In this document: positions 50,009 through 57,632 of the stretch, piece by piece
How the letters are laid out: each line of letters starts with the position of its first letter
Position numbering within the stretch: position 1 is the stretch's first letter
NCBI GenBank assembly: GCA_965205155.1
Contig: OZ242033.1
Location: 186,001-250,000, forward strand
DNA from: Aldehydirespirator sp965205155
Lineage (GTDB): Bacteria > Actinomycetota > Acidimicrobiia > Acidimicrobiales > Aldehydirespiratoraceae
DNA length: 64,000 nucleotides
Direction: 5' to 3'
Notes under the pieces: generated by a model
Told to the model about the DNA's origin: nothing
Seen by the model: only the letters and a program-made list of their open reading frames with translations
Databases searched by the model: none
Made by a program: the position numbers and the translations under genes

Positions 50009-50977
50009 ATGACGCTTACCCGGTTCGGGTTCAACATTCCCAGCTTCAGCTACCCCGGCGTGGACGACTCAGACATGTTCAGCGCAGTCTGCGCGGCCGC
50101 CGCGACCGCCGAGAACAGCGGGTTCGACTCTCTGTGGGTGATGGACCACTTCCACCAGATCCCGCCCATGGGCGCGGACCACGAGCCCATGCTGGAGCCC
50201 TACACCCTGCTGGCCGCGCTGGCCCCCTGGACCCGCACCGCCCGGCTGGGGGCGCTGGTGACCGGCGTGACCTACCGCAACCCGGCCCTACTGGCCAAGA
50301 CGGTCACCACTCTCGACATCGTGTCGGGCGGGCGGGCGGTGCTCGGCATCGGCGCGGCGTGGTTCGAGGCCGAGCACGTGGCCTACGGCTACGAGTTTCT
50401 GCCGGTGGGCGAGCGCATGCACCGGCTGGAGGACGCGGTGCAGATCTGCCGGGCCATGTTCGACGGTGGGCCGGCCACGCTGGCAGGCAAGCGCCACCGC
50501 ATCGACGGAGCTCTCAACCGGCCCCGGCCGATCAACCCGGGCGGGCCGCCGATACTGGTGGGCGGGGGCGGCGAGCAGCGCACCCTGGCCATCGCGGCCC
50601 GCCACGCCGACGCCTGCAACATCTTCGGCGACCCGGCCGGAATCCGCCACAAGCTGAACGTCCTCGAATCCCACTGCGAGCGAGCCGGGCGGGACCCGGC
50701 CGAGATCGCCAAGACCCGGCTGGGCGCACTGGTGATGGCCGACACCGCCGCCGAAGCGGCCCGCCTCGGCGCCGACATGCGGGCCCGGCGGAACATGAGC
50801 ATGGAGAAGTACCGGGGCTACGCCCTCGAGGGCGATCACGACGGGGTATGCGAGCAGGTGGCCGCACTGTTCGACGCCGGGCTCGACGGGCTGATCTTCA
50901 ACATGCACGACGCCACCGACCTCGGTGCCATCGCCGAAGCAGGGATGGTGCTGCACGACAACTTCGGCACCAGCTAG
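50009..50977 (+). CDS. LLM-class (F420-dependent) oxidoreductase
   Basis: A 322-residue luciferase-like protein: AATAENSGFDSLWVMDHFH, ARLGALVTGVTYRNPALLAK, LGIGAAWFEAEHVAYGYEF and ILVGGGGEQRTLAIAARHAD. It is close in pattern to actinobacterial F420-dependent members. ATG 50009 was chosen over 49991 because of the promoter box spacing and the family start (MTLTRFGFNIPSF). It is followed 16 bp later by an MFS transporter, so import or export of its substrate is possible. Confidence 0.87.
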   Translation: MTLTRFGFNIPSFSYPGVDDSDMFSAVCAAAATAENSGFDSLWVMDHFHQIPPMGADHEPMLEPYTLLAALAPWTRTARLGALVTGVTYRNPALLAKTVTTLDIVSGGRAVLGIGAAWFEAEHVAYGYEFLPVGERMHRLEDAVQICRAMFDGGPATLAGKRHRIDGALNRPRPINPGGPPILVGGGGEQRTLAIAARHADACNIFGDPAGIRHKLNVLESHCERAGRDPAEIAKTRLGALVMADTAAEAARLGADMRARRNMSMEKYRGYALEGDHDGVCEQVAALFDAGLDGLIFNMHDATDLGAIAEAGMVLHDNFGTS

Positions 50978-50992
50978 AGGCCGAGCCCAGAG

Positions 50993-52219
50993 GTGGACGC
51001 CCCCACTACAGGCGGGTCCGGCGATGAACGAGCCCGGTACGGCGATGAGCGGGCCCGGCCCGTCGCCTCGCTGGTCTCGTCGGTGTCGTCGCAGACGGCA
51101 GCCATGCTGCCCGCCTTCGGGCTGGGCGCACTGGCCCTGCAGATGGGCGACGACCTCGGCTTCGGAGAGGCCGGCCTGGGGACCGCGGTGGCCTTCTTCT
51201 TCCTGCTGGCCGCAGTCACCTCGCCCCACGCCGGGACCCTCACCGACCGGCTCGGACCGCAGCGCTCGCTGAGGGCGGCCAACGCGCTCAGCGTGGTGTC
51301 CCTGGGCGGCATCGCGGTGGCCGCCCGCTCCTACTGGGTCCTGCTGGCCGCGCTGGCGGTGGGGGCGATCGGGCTGACCGTCGCCGGACCGGGCACCAAG
51401 ACGATGGTGGCCCGGGGCGTGGCGCTGCACCGCCACGGGTTCGCGTTCGGCATCCAGGCCGCGGCCGTGCCACTCTCGGTGTTCCTGGCCGGGCTGGCCG
51501 TGCCGGCCATCGGGCTCACCCTGGGATGGCGCTGGGCCTTCGGGATCGCGCTGGTGGTGCCGCTGGTCGGCTTCGCGCTGGCCCCGCCGTACCGGGCCCG
51601 GCCCGGCCGGGGGGTGCGCACCGAAGGCGCGTCCCGGGGCCTCAGCGAGATCGACTACGGGCCGCTGAACATGCTGATGCTGACCGCCGCGCTGGGCTCG
51701 GCCGCGGCCACCACCATGGCCGCCTTCTTCGTGTCGGCCGCCACCGACGCCGGGATCGGCGAGGGGCTGGCCGGCCACCTGCTGGCCGCAGCCAGCGCGC
51801 TGGTGATCCTCACCAGGATCGCCGGGGGCTACGTCGCCGACCACTACGAGACCGGGCATCTCAAGTTCGTGTCGCTCCTGCTGGGAGTGAGCACGCTGGG
51901 CTACCTGGGCGCGGCCACCGGCACGAAGGTCCTAGTGCCGGTGGGCGCTATGTTCGCGCTGGGGGTGGGATGGGCGTGGAGCGGCCTGATCGTGCACACC
52001 GTGGTGCGGGCCTACCGGGACTCGCCCGGCGCGGCCACCGGCATGACCTCGGGAGGGCTCAACGTGGGCGGCGTGGTCGGGCCGTTCGTGTTCGGCCTGC
52101 TGGCCGACCGGGTGTCCTACACCGCCGGGTTCCTGATGATCGCGGCCTGCGCCCTGCTGGCCGCCCTGGCCGCCGACGCCGGCCGCCGACGCCTGATCCG
52201 CATGGGCGCCAACCCCTGA
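50993..52219 (+). CDS. MFS transporter
   Basis: A 408-residue protein with about 12 membrane helices. The loop between helices 2 and 3 (GTLTDRLGPQRSL) and its repeat in the second half (ADHYETGHLKFVSLL) are typical major-facilitator motifs. The N-terminal cytoplasmic piece has a duplicated GDERARYGDERAR, a 21-bp in-frame repeat next to the start codon. It is probably co-transcribed with the LLM gene. Substrate not predictable. Confidence 0.85.
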   Translation: MDAPTTGGSGDERARYGDERARPVASLVSSVSSQTAAMLPAFGLGALALQMGDDLGFGEAGLGTAVAFFFLLAAVTSPHAGTLTDRLGPQRSLRAANALSVVSLGGIAVAARSYWVLLAALAVGAIGLTVAGPGTKTMVARGVALHRHGFAFGIQAAAVPLSVFLAGLAVPAIGLTLGWRWAFGIALVVPLVGFALAPPYRARPGRGVRTEGASRGLSEIDYGPLNMLMLTAALGSAAATTMAAFFVSAATDAGIGEGLAGHLLAAASALVILTRIAGGYVADHYETGHLKFVSLLLGVSTLGYLGAATGTKVLVPVGAMFALGVGWAWSGLIVHTVVRAYRDSPGAATGMTSGGLNVGGVVGPFVFGLLADRVSYTAGFLMIAACALLAALAADAGRRRLIRMGANP

Positions 52220-52236
52220 CCGTTGCATCTCGACGG

Positions 52237-52791
52237 CTAGCCCACACCACCCCCGCCGATGAAGTCCTTCCAGGCGCCGGCCCGGGTCTGCTGGCTCTTG
52301 TTGCGGCCGGGTCGAAGCTCGAGCGGCGGCAGCCCAGCGGCCCGCCGGTCGAAGTACGTCCTTATCCGCTGGAGCTCGTCATGGACGTCCTTCTCGAGCC
52401 AGTCGCGTAGGTAGCGCTCGATCACCGGTCCGAGCGGGCCCTTGAACCGGAAGCGGTAGGAGTGCGTGACCCACGACCCGCCATGGGACGGCTGGGCCAC
52501 GAAGCCTCCCCTAAACCACATCAGACGGTCGGCCAGCCAGGGGCCGGCGCTCTCGAAGGTGACCGACCACCACCGGTCGAGCTTGACGGCCAGCCGCTGC
52601 CGGGGACTGCGGATCCCCCGCACCGACCCCCGGATGACCGCGAAGCCGTCGCCGTCGGAGTCGATCGACGGGTTCTCGTACACGTTGACGATCTTGCCGT
52701 CGAGCGCCATGTAGGCCCGAAGGTCGCAGGCGAACTCCAGCACCTCCCGCGGAGTGGCCGCCACCTGCACCGAGCCCTCAGCCGACAGCAT
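52237..52791 (-). CDS. SRPBCC-family protein
   Basis: A 184-residue polyketide-cyclase/dehydrase-like START-fold protein: VQVAATPREVLEFACDLRAY, WWSVTFESAGPWLADRL, then the long C-terminal helix LGPVIERYLRDWLEKDVHDE. ATG 52791 was selected because the fold starts there; an upstream in-frame ATG at 52824 would place the start inside the promoter-like TATACC. Ligand unknown. Confidence 0.78.
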   Translation of the reverse strand: MLSAEGSVQVAATPREVLEFACDLRAYMALDGKIVNVYENPSIDSDGDGFAVIRGSVRGIRSPRQRLAVKLDRWWSVTFESAGPWLADRLMWFRGGFVAQPSHGGSWVTHSYRFRFKGPLGPVIERYLRDWLEKDVHDELQRIRTYFDRRAAGLPPLELRPGRNKSQQTRAGAWKDFIGGGGVG

Positions 52792-52827
52792 CACCACCCA
52801 ACCTAGACCGAGGCGGGAGCCCATAGG

Positions 52828-52905
52828 TATAGAACAGACCTATGGACTTCACCGTTGACGGCCTGGTGTTCGACCTGGACACCTCCGGCGCACGAAGCAG
52901 GCGAA
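52828..52905 (+). pseudogene. Promoter and first codons of a lost gene
   Basis: TATAGA (52828-52833) lies 8 bases before ATG 52842, which opens MDFTVDGLVFDLDTSGA. After about 20 codons the frame turns into antisense of the downstream fic 3' end and becomes arginine-rich. It looks like the remaining start of a deleted gene; family not recognised. Confidence 0.35.
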
Positions 52906-52911
52906 CTGGCT

Positions 52912-53940
52912 CTACGAGTACCTGCGGTACCGGGACTTCACGTACTCGTCCAGCCAGACACGCGAACTGCGCCAGCGACCGTCACTACCCCTCGTGGCCT
53001 GGAGCCTGCCCCGGCCGGCTGCAGCCCGGAGGGCCGCGGCGCCCAACTCAGGGGTCGCCAGGGCTTCGAGCGGCACCAGGCGAGCCGGACCGGCCACCGC
53101 GGGCAGCACGAACCGGTAGAGGCTGGCGAGCACCGCTCGGGCGAGCATCTCGCCGAGCGGGCCGGCCGAGCCGGAGTCGGCTTTGCGCAACGCCTGGAGG
53201 TATCTGGACCGGTCCCGCTTGTAGATCACGGCGGGCGGGTAGCCGAGCCGCACAAGGATCAGGTTCAGCACAAGCCGGCCCGTGCGGCCGTTGCCGTCGA
53301 GGAAAGGATGGATCTGCTCGAAGCGGCAGTGAACCTCCGCCAGCGCCTCGGGGAACGTCAGTGCGTCTCCCTCCAGGGAATTGACCTCCTGTTCCCAAAC
53401 AGAGAGTTCAGTGTCGACAAGCGGCCACGACACGGGGACCATCCCGCCCGGGAACGGCTCGATGTCATGGCGACGGTAGCTGCCGGGCGCTTCGCTGTCG
53501 GCCGCCTGAGGATGGGGTGATGCCTCCCACACGGGAGCCATCGCGATGCGGTGTATCTCGCGCACCTCGAACAGGGTGAGGACCTTGCCGTGACCTGAGA
53601 GCCCCTTGGCGCTGCTCGCCTGCCGGTACACCCAGTCGGCAGCGTCCGCATAGCCCTTCACCTCCAGGTAGTCGCTCAACTCCTTGTTGCCGACGGCCCG
53701 GCCCTCATCGAGGAGCCGCTCCACCTGCTTGAGCACCAGCGTGTTGCCCTCGATGGCGGTGGAGTGATGCGCCTCCTCGTACCAGATCGAACGCCAGATG
53801 CCCTCAGCCTCCTCGGGCAACGGCAGACCGCCCATACGATCCCTCAACTCATCGACTTGGATTCGGAGCCTCGCGTACACCTCACGATGGGACGGTCGAC
53901 CTCTACCCCGCAGCCCAGCGGCTCCAGAATCCTCTCCCAT
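52912..53940 (-). CDS. Fic-domain protein (class II) with C-terminal DNA-binding-like region
   Basis: A 342-residue Fic protein from ATG 53940. The inhibitory motif STAIEGN is near residue 65, the catalytic HPFLDGNGRTGR near residue 210, and the C-terminal ALATPELGAAALRAAAGRG is helix-turn-helix-like. TATACT lies 7 bases before ATG 53940, giving a leaderless promoter. An ATG at 53970 also exists but lies beyond that -10 element. A 240-bp array of palindromic repeats lies directly upstream. The target is unknown; class II Fic proteins are self-inhibited nucleotidyl transferases. Confidence 0.87.
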   Translation of the reverse strand: MGEDSGAAGLRGRGRPSHREVYARLRIQVDELRDRMGGLPLPEEAEGIWRSIWYEEAHHSTAIEGNTLVLKQVERLLDEGRAVGNKELSDYLEVKGYADAADWVYRQASSAKGLSGHGKVLTLFEVREIHRIAMAPVWEASPHPQAADSEAPGSYRRHDIEPFPGGMVPVSWPLVDTELSVWEQEVNSLEGDALTFPEALAEVHCRFEQIHPFLDGNGRTGRLVLNLILVRLGYPPAVIYKRDRSRYLQALRKADSGSAGPLGEMLARAVLASLYRFVLPAVAGPARLVPLEALATPELGAAALRAAAGRGRLQATRGSDGRWRSSRVWLDEYVKSRYRRYS

Positions 53941-53967
53941 GGAGTGAAGTATATCAAAGTAGCCGAG

Positions 53968-54205
53968 CAAAGTTGTCTAGTTCATGCAGAACTAAACGCA
54001 CAGAACAATTTCACGAAGAGTTCATGCAGAACCTAGGACACACAGAACGTCCTGGCGAAGTTGTTTAGTTCATGCAGAACTAAACGCACAGAACAATTTC
54101 ACGGACGGACCCCGCTCCACACGAAGCTGTCACGAGCAAAGAACCGTCCGCACGAAATTGTTGAGTTCATGCGGAACTCAACGCACAAACAAAATGTCAC
54201 GCACG
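53968..54205. repeat. Array of ~48-bp repeats, each with a palindrome
   Basis: Palindrome centres lie at about 53986, 54026, 54074 and 54171, spaced about 40, 48 and 97 bp; a degenerate unit probably fills the last gap. The best copy has arms GTTTAGTTC and GAACTAAAC around ATGCA. The last copy has GTTGAGTTC and GAACTCAAC around ATGCG, so one pair has changed on both sides. The flanks share CACAGAACAATTTCACG. The array starts next to the -35 region of the fic promoter. Confidence 0.85.
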
Positions 54206-54227
54206 AATCCCGGCCGGGCGGGCGGAC

Positions 54228-56735
54228 TTAGCCGTCCTGGTCGGAGGAGCCGTTGGAGGTGGGGGACTCGGAGCCGGCTGCGGCGCCGGCGCCCACCGGG
54301 ACGGCGACGGCCTCGACCAGGCGACCGGTGATGCCGCTGATCCTGGGCAACGGCGGCAGCTGCATCCCGCCGATACGGCGCAGCTCCAGCACCGCGGCGT
54401 GATAGTCCTCGAGGGCCCTGACCGCGTCGGGCCTGTAATAGCCCCGGCCGTCCAGGAAGGGACCCACCTCGCGGTCCACGATTGCGCTCACATCCTCGCC
54501 GGTGATCGTCTTGTGGGTCTCCAGGGCGTGGGCCACAGCCAGAACCTCGACCCGGTTCGCCTCCAGCAGAGCCCGGGCCGCGTTGTAGCGGTCGGTCAGG
54601 CGCTGCTCGATCTGGTCGCCGAGCCCGGTGCGCAGCAGATCCCGCTCGGGGTCGTCGTCGTCGCCCTTGCGCTGCCCGCCGCCGATCCCGAACTGTTGCT
54701 GAACGGCGTGGCTGGCGAAGGTCTCGCCCATACCCCAGTAGCCGGCCATCATCGCAGCCAGATGGGTGGCGTTGCGCAGGTCGCCGCCCACCCCCGACGA
54801 GTTGTCGTCGCCGAAGAACATGCGCTCACCGGCCAGCGACGCCAGCGACACCTCCAGGTCGGCCTCGTACTCCGAGCGCCAGTGGGTGAAGCGGTCCTCG
54901 GGCGGTATGTGCGACACGAAGCCCCCGACATTGCCCCGCCGCTCGATGGTGGCCAGGTCGATCATGCGGTGCCGGCTCACCCGGTGCAGGGCCACCGCAT
55001 GGCAGGCCTCGTGGATGGCCAGGGCGTGGCGCTCGTGCTCCACGTAGTCGAAGTCGTCGGCCAGGCCGTGCTCCTTGAGCTGCTTGGCCTTGATCATGTC
55101 GGCCCAGGTGATGACCCGCCGGCCGTCGCGGATGGCGGTGATCAACGCCTCGTTGACCATGTCCTTGATGGTGGCCCCGGTGGCGTAGGGGGTGATGGTG
55201 GCCAGCTTGGTGATGTCGTCGTCGGTCAGCACATGGTCGACCTTGTCCAGGTACCCCTCGTAGGTGCGCTTGCGGCCCTCCTGGGTGGGATAGCCCACCT
55301 TGTAGATCCGGTCGATGCGGCCCGGCCGCAGCATGGCCGGATCCAACGCCTCGGGCAGGTTGGAGGCCATCATCACCAGGATCCGGTACTTCGGAGGCGG
55401 CTTGGGCCGCATCCCCAGCATCTTGCGCACGATCCGGTTGAAGAAGCCCCGAGGCTTCTTGAGGCCCGACAGCTCGGCCAGCAGAGCCTGCAGGGTGCCC
55501 ATGCCGCCACCGCCGCCGCCCATCATCATGATCGACTCCCGCCGGGGACCGGCCCACGGGTCCCCCCAGCCCTCCCCGGAGCCGTACGCGCCCAGCGAGC
55601 CGGCCCGGTCGTAACCGCCGAACGCGGCCGCCTGGAGCGCCCTCTGAGCGCCCGGCGACAGGTACGGGTAGGACGATCCCGGCTCGGTGGCGTCGCGCAG
55701 GAAGGTGGCGAACCTCTCCGAGCGGAAGCCGCCGTCGCCGCCCACCGCCGCGCCCCGGTTCCCCAGCGCGTCTGCTTCGTCGAAGAATGCCACCACGCCC
55801 CCGTAGCGCAGGGCCAGCTTGCGCAGCTTGCGGAACAGGCCCTTCACCTTGAGGATGCCCACCCCGAAGAACATGTTCATGAACGCGCCGGGCTCCACGA
55901 ACACGAACGGCTTGCCGGTTTCGCCCGCGGCGGCCTCGGCCAGCAGCGTCTTGCCGGTGCCGGGCGGGCCGTACAGCAGGATGCCGCCGGGGGCATAGCC
56001 GCCGACCTCCTCGATGGACTCGGGGTTCTCCAGGAAGATCAGGTTCTCCCGGACCCGCTCCCTCACCGGATCCTGGCCCCACACGTCGTCGAAGCGGGTG
56101 TCGATGTCGTCGGGGAAGTACGTCTCCACGCCGCCCCGCGACAGGAACCAGAACAGCAGCACGAACTGGCTGATCAGCAGCAGCGGGTAGATGATCAGCC
56201 GGGCCGCCCAAGGCAGCCAGCTGTTGAGCAGCCCGGGCAGGCCGATGAGAGCGGCCACCGGATTCTGGTCGGTGAACTGGCCGATGATCACCCCGAACAG
56301 CAGCAGCCAGAACAGGATCCGCAGCACCCGCCCGATGCGGAACCGCACCCAGGGATCCATGCGGGACTTGCGGTTCTCGACCCTCCCGAACACCGTGAAC
56401 TTCCAGAACCGGTAGTAGCCCGACCAGTGCTCGGCCACCACGAAATGGAGCTGGCGCAGCACCTCCAGCCCCAGCAGGATCCAGACCCAGGCCTGCTTGT
56501 CGATGGTCTCCCAGAACCCGTCGACCACCGACTTGATCGGGTTGGAGTTGAGCTTCTGCCACCAGAAGAACCCGAACAGCACCGAGCCGAGGATCAGGTA
56601 CTTGGACCGGTCCCACGGGTCCAGGCGCCGGCGGGTCCTGCGATCGGCGTCCCGGGGCCGGGAAGCGGTCGAGCCGAGAGTCATCACCGGCTCAGCCGCC
56701 GATGCCGACTTGGTGCGCTTGGGCCACAGCCGCAC
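54228..56735 (-). CDS. FtsH-like membrane AAA metalloprotease
   Basis: An 835-residue protein. About four hydrophobic segments lie in the first 200 residues, not the usual two. The AAA domain has Walker A GPPGTGKT and Walker B VVAFFDEAD, then an insertion of about 130 residues with MMMGGGGGGMG, then ASNLPEALDPAMLRPGRIDR. The peptidase site is HEACH, with a later Asp in GVGGDLRNATHLA. It resembles the M41 family but is clearly divergent. It should degrade or extract membrane proteins. A lipoprotein gene lies 6 bp upstream in the same operon. Confidence 0.87.
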   Translation of the reverse strand: MRLWPKRTKSASAAEPVMTLGSTASRPRDADRRTRRRLDPWDRSKYLILGSVLFGFFWWQKLNSNPIKSVVDGFWETIDKQAWVWILLGLEVLRQLHFVVAEHWSGYYRFWKFTVFGRVENRKSRMDPWVRFRIGRVLRILFWLLLFGVIIGQFTDQNPVAALIGLPGLLNSWLPWAARLIIYPLLLISQFVLLFWFLSRGGVETYFPDDIDTRFDDVWGQDPVRERVRENLIFLENPESIEEVGGYAPGGILLYGPPGTGKTLLAEAAAGETGKPFVFVEPGAFMNMFFGVGILKVKGLFRKLRKLALRYGGVVAFFDEADALGNRGAAVGGDGGFRSERFATFLRDATEPGSSYPYLSPGAQRALQAAAFGGYDRAGSLGAYGSGEGWGDPWAGPRRESIMMMGGGGGGMGTLQALLAELSGLKKPRGFFNRIVRKMLGMRPKPPPKYRILVMMASNLPEALDPAMLRPGRIDRIYKVGYPTQEGRKRTYEGYLDKVDHVLTDDDITKLATITPYATGATIKDMVNEALITAIRDGRRVITWADMIKAKQLKEHGLADDFDYVEHERHALAIHEACHAVALHRVSRHRMIDLATIERRGNVGGFVSHIPPEDRFTHWRSEYEADLEVSLASLAGERMFFGDDNSSGVGGDLRNATHLAAMMAGYWGMGETFASHAVQQQFGIGGGQRKGDDDDPERDLLRTGLGDQIEQRLTDRYNAARALLEANRVEVLAVAHALETHKTITGEDVSAIVDREVGPFLDGRGYYRPDAVRALEDYHAAVLELRRIGGMQLPPLPRISGITGRLVEAVAVPVGAGAAAGSESPTSNGSSDQDG

Positions 56736-56741
56736 GGCTCT

Positions 56742-57344
56742 TCAGTCCTCCACCGTGAAGGTCCGCATGACCTCGTCGATCGCTGCGGCGTTGGCCTGGT
56801 AGCAGCCGATGGTGCAGCCCACACCGACGGTATAGACCACACTGTTGAGGCTGTTGGTCATCACCAGCCGGTCACCCATGATCTCGAGACCGTCCGGGGT
56901 GATCTGCCTCCAGGCGATCCGGTGCCCGGAGATGTCGCCCGCGGTGACCAGGTCATGGCGCACGACATCGACCTCTCCGGCGCTCAGATCGACGGGGAAG
57001 AACTGGGCAAGGTTCAGCTCCGAGCGCATGCGCCGGTCCACCGGCTGGACCTCGACGAACCCGGCCACGTAGTCGAGCGAGTTGATGTCGGGGGCAGCAT
57101 CGAACTGGGCCCGCCAAGCCAGGACGTCCTCGCCGGGGAGGATCTGCGGATAGTTGCCGTCCGGCGTGATGGCATAGTCCACGTTGCCCTCCGACACGAC
57201 CTGCCAGTCCTCGGGAATCTTCAGGAAGACGGTCTCGTCATCGTTCTCGACGTAGTCGTACCCCGACCGCCCGCACCCCGCTACGAGGATTGCCGTCGCC
57301 ACCAGCACCAGCGGAACGACGCGCACCCACGAACGGAGCCTCAT
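56742..57344 (-). CDS. Lipoprotein of unknown function
   Basis: A 200-residue lipoprotein. The signal MRLRSWVRVVPLVLVATAI ends in the lipobox LVAGC. The mature part has alternating strands (ETVFLKIPEDWQVV, GHRIAWRQITPDGLEIMG) and two late Cys (VGCTIGCYQ) that could form a disulfide. It resembles PsbP/LpqN-like surface proteins in layout only. The gene is 6 bp before the FtsH-like protease, suggesting a joint role at the membrane. Confidence 0.75.
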   Translation of the reverse strand: MRLRSWVRVVPLVLVATAILVAGCGRSGYDYVENDDETVFLKIPEDWQVVSEGNVDYAITPDGNYPQILPGEDVLAWRAQFDAAPDINSLDYVAGFVEVQPVDRRMRSELNLAQFFPVDLSAGEVDVVRHDLVTAGDISGHRIAWRQITPDGLEIMGDRLVMTNSLNSVVYTVGVGCTIGCYQANAAAIDEVMRTFTVED

Positions 57345-57389
57345 ACACCCATTCAACCGCATTCGCGGCGCGATTACGAGAGCGGGCTC

Positions 57390-57632
57390 TTACCTGAGAG
57401 CCTTCGGATTCGCTCCCCTACCCGCTCGGCCTCCGGGAGCCAGGGCGGCGTCGGCCAGGCGATCCACCTGATCCAGACCGGCCATAGTGGGAATGAAGAC
57501 GTACTCGTCCACGCCGATGGCGGCGAAGTCCCGCACCGCGGCGGTCACGTCCGCAGCGCTGCGGTAGGCGCCCTCGGCGAACATGCGGGCCCGATCCCTT
57601 GCCAGTCCCCCCGACTTCGCGCCGATCATCAT
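57390..57632 (-). pseudogene. C-terminal fragment of an LLM-type oxidoreductase
   Basis: An 80-residue frame whose ATG overlaps the EtfBA stop (ATGA). RSAADVTAAVRDFAAIGVDE and YVFIPTMAGLDQVDRLAD match the usual last helix-strand-helix of LLM proteins. The catalytic barrel is missing. It may still be translated by coupling, but no activity is expected. Confidence 0.55.

Noticed and set aside
52842..53384. A 180-codon plus-strand frame
   Set aside because: Only the first about 20 codons look coding; the rest is antisense to the second fic gene and arginine-rich.
53968..54205. CRISPR array or type III toxin-antitoxin RNA
   Set aside because: Spacing is irregular, intervals are related to each other, and the neighbouring gene is a Fic protein and not a ToxN-like nuclease; kept as an operator or structured repeat array.
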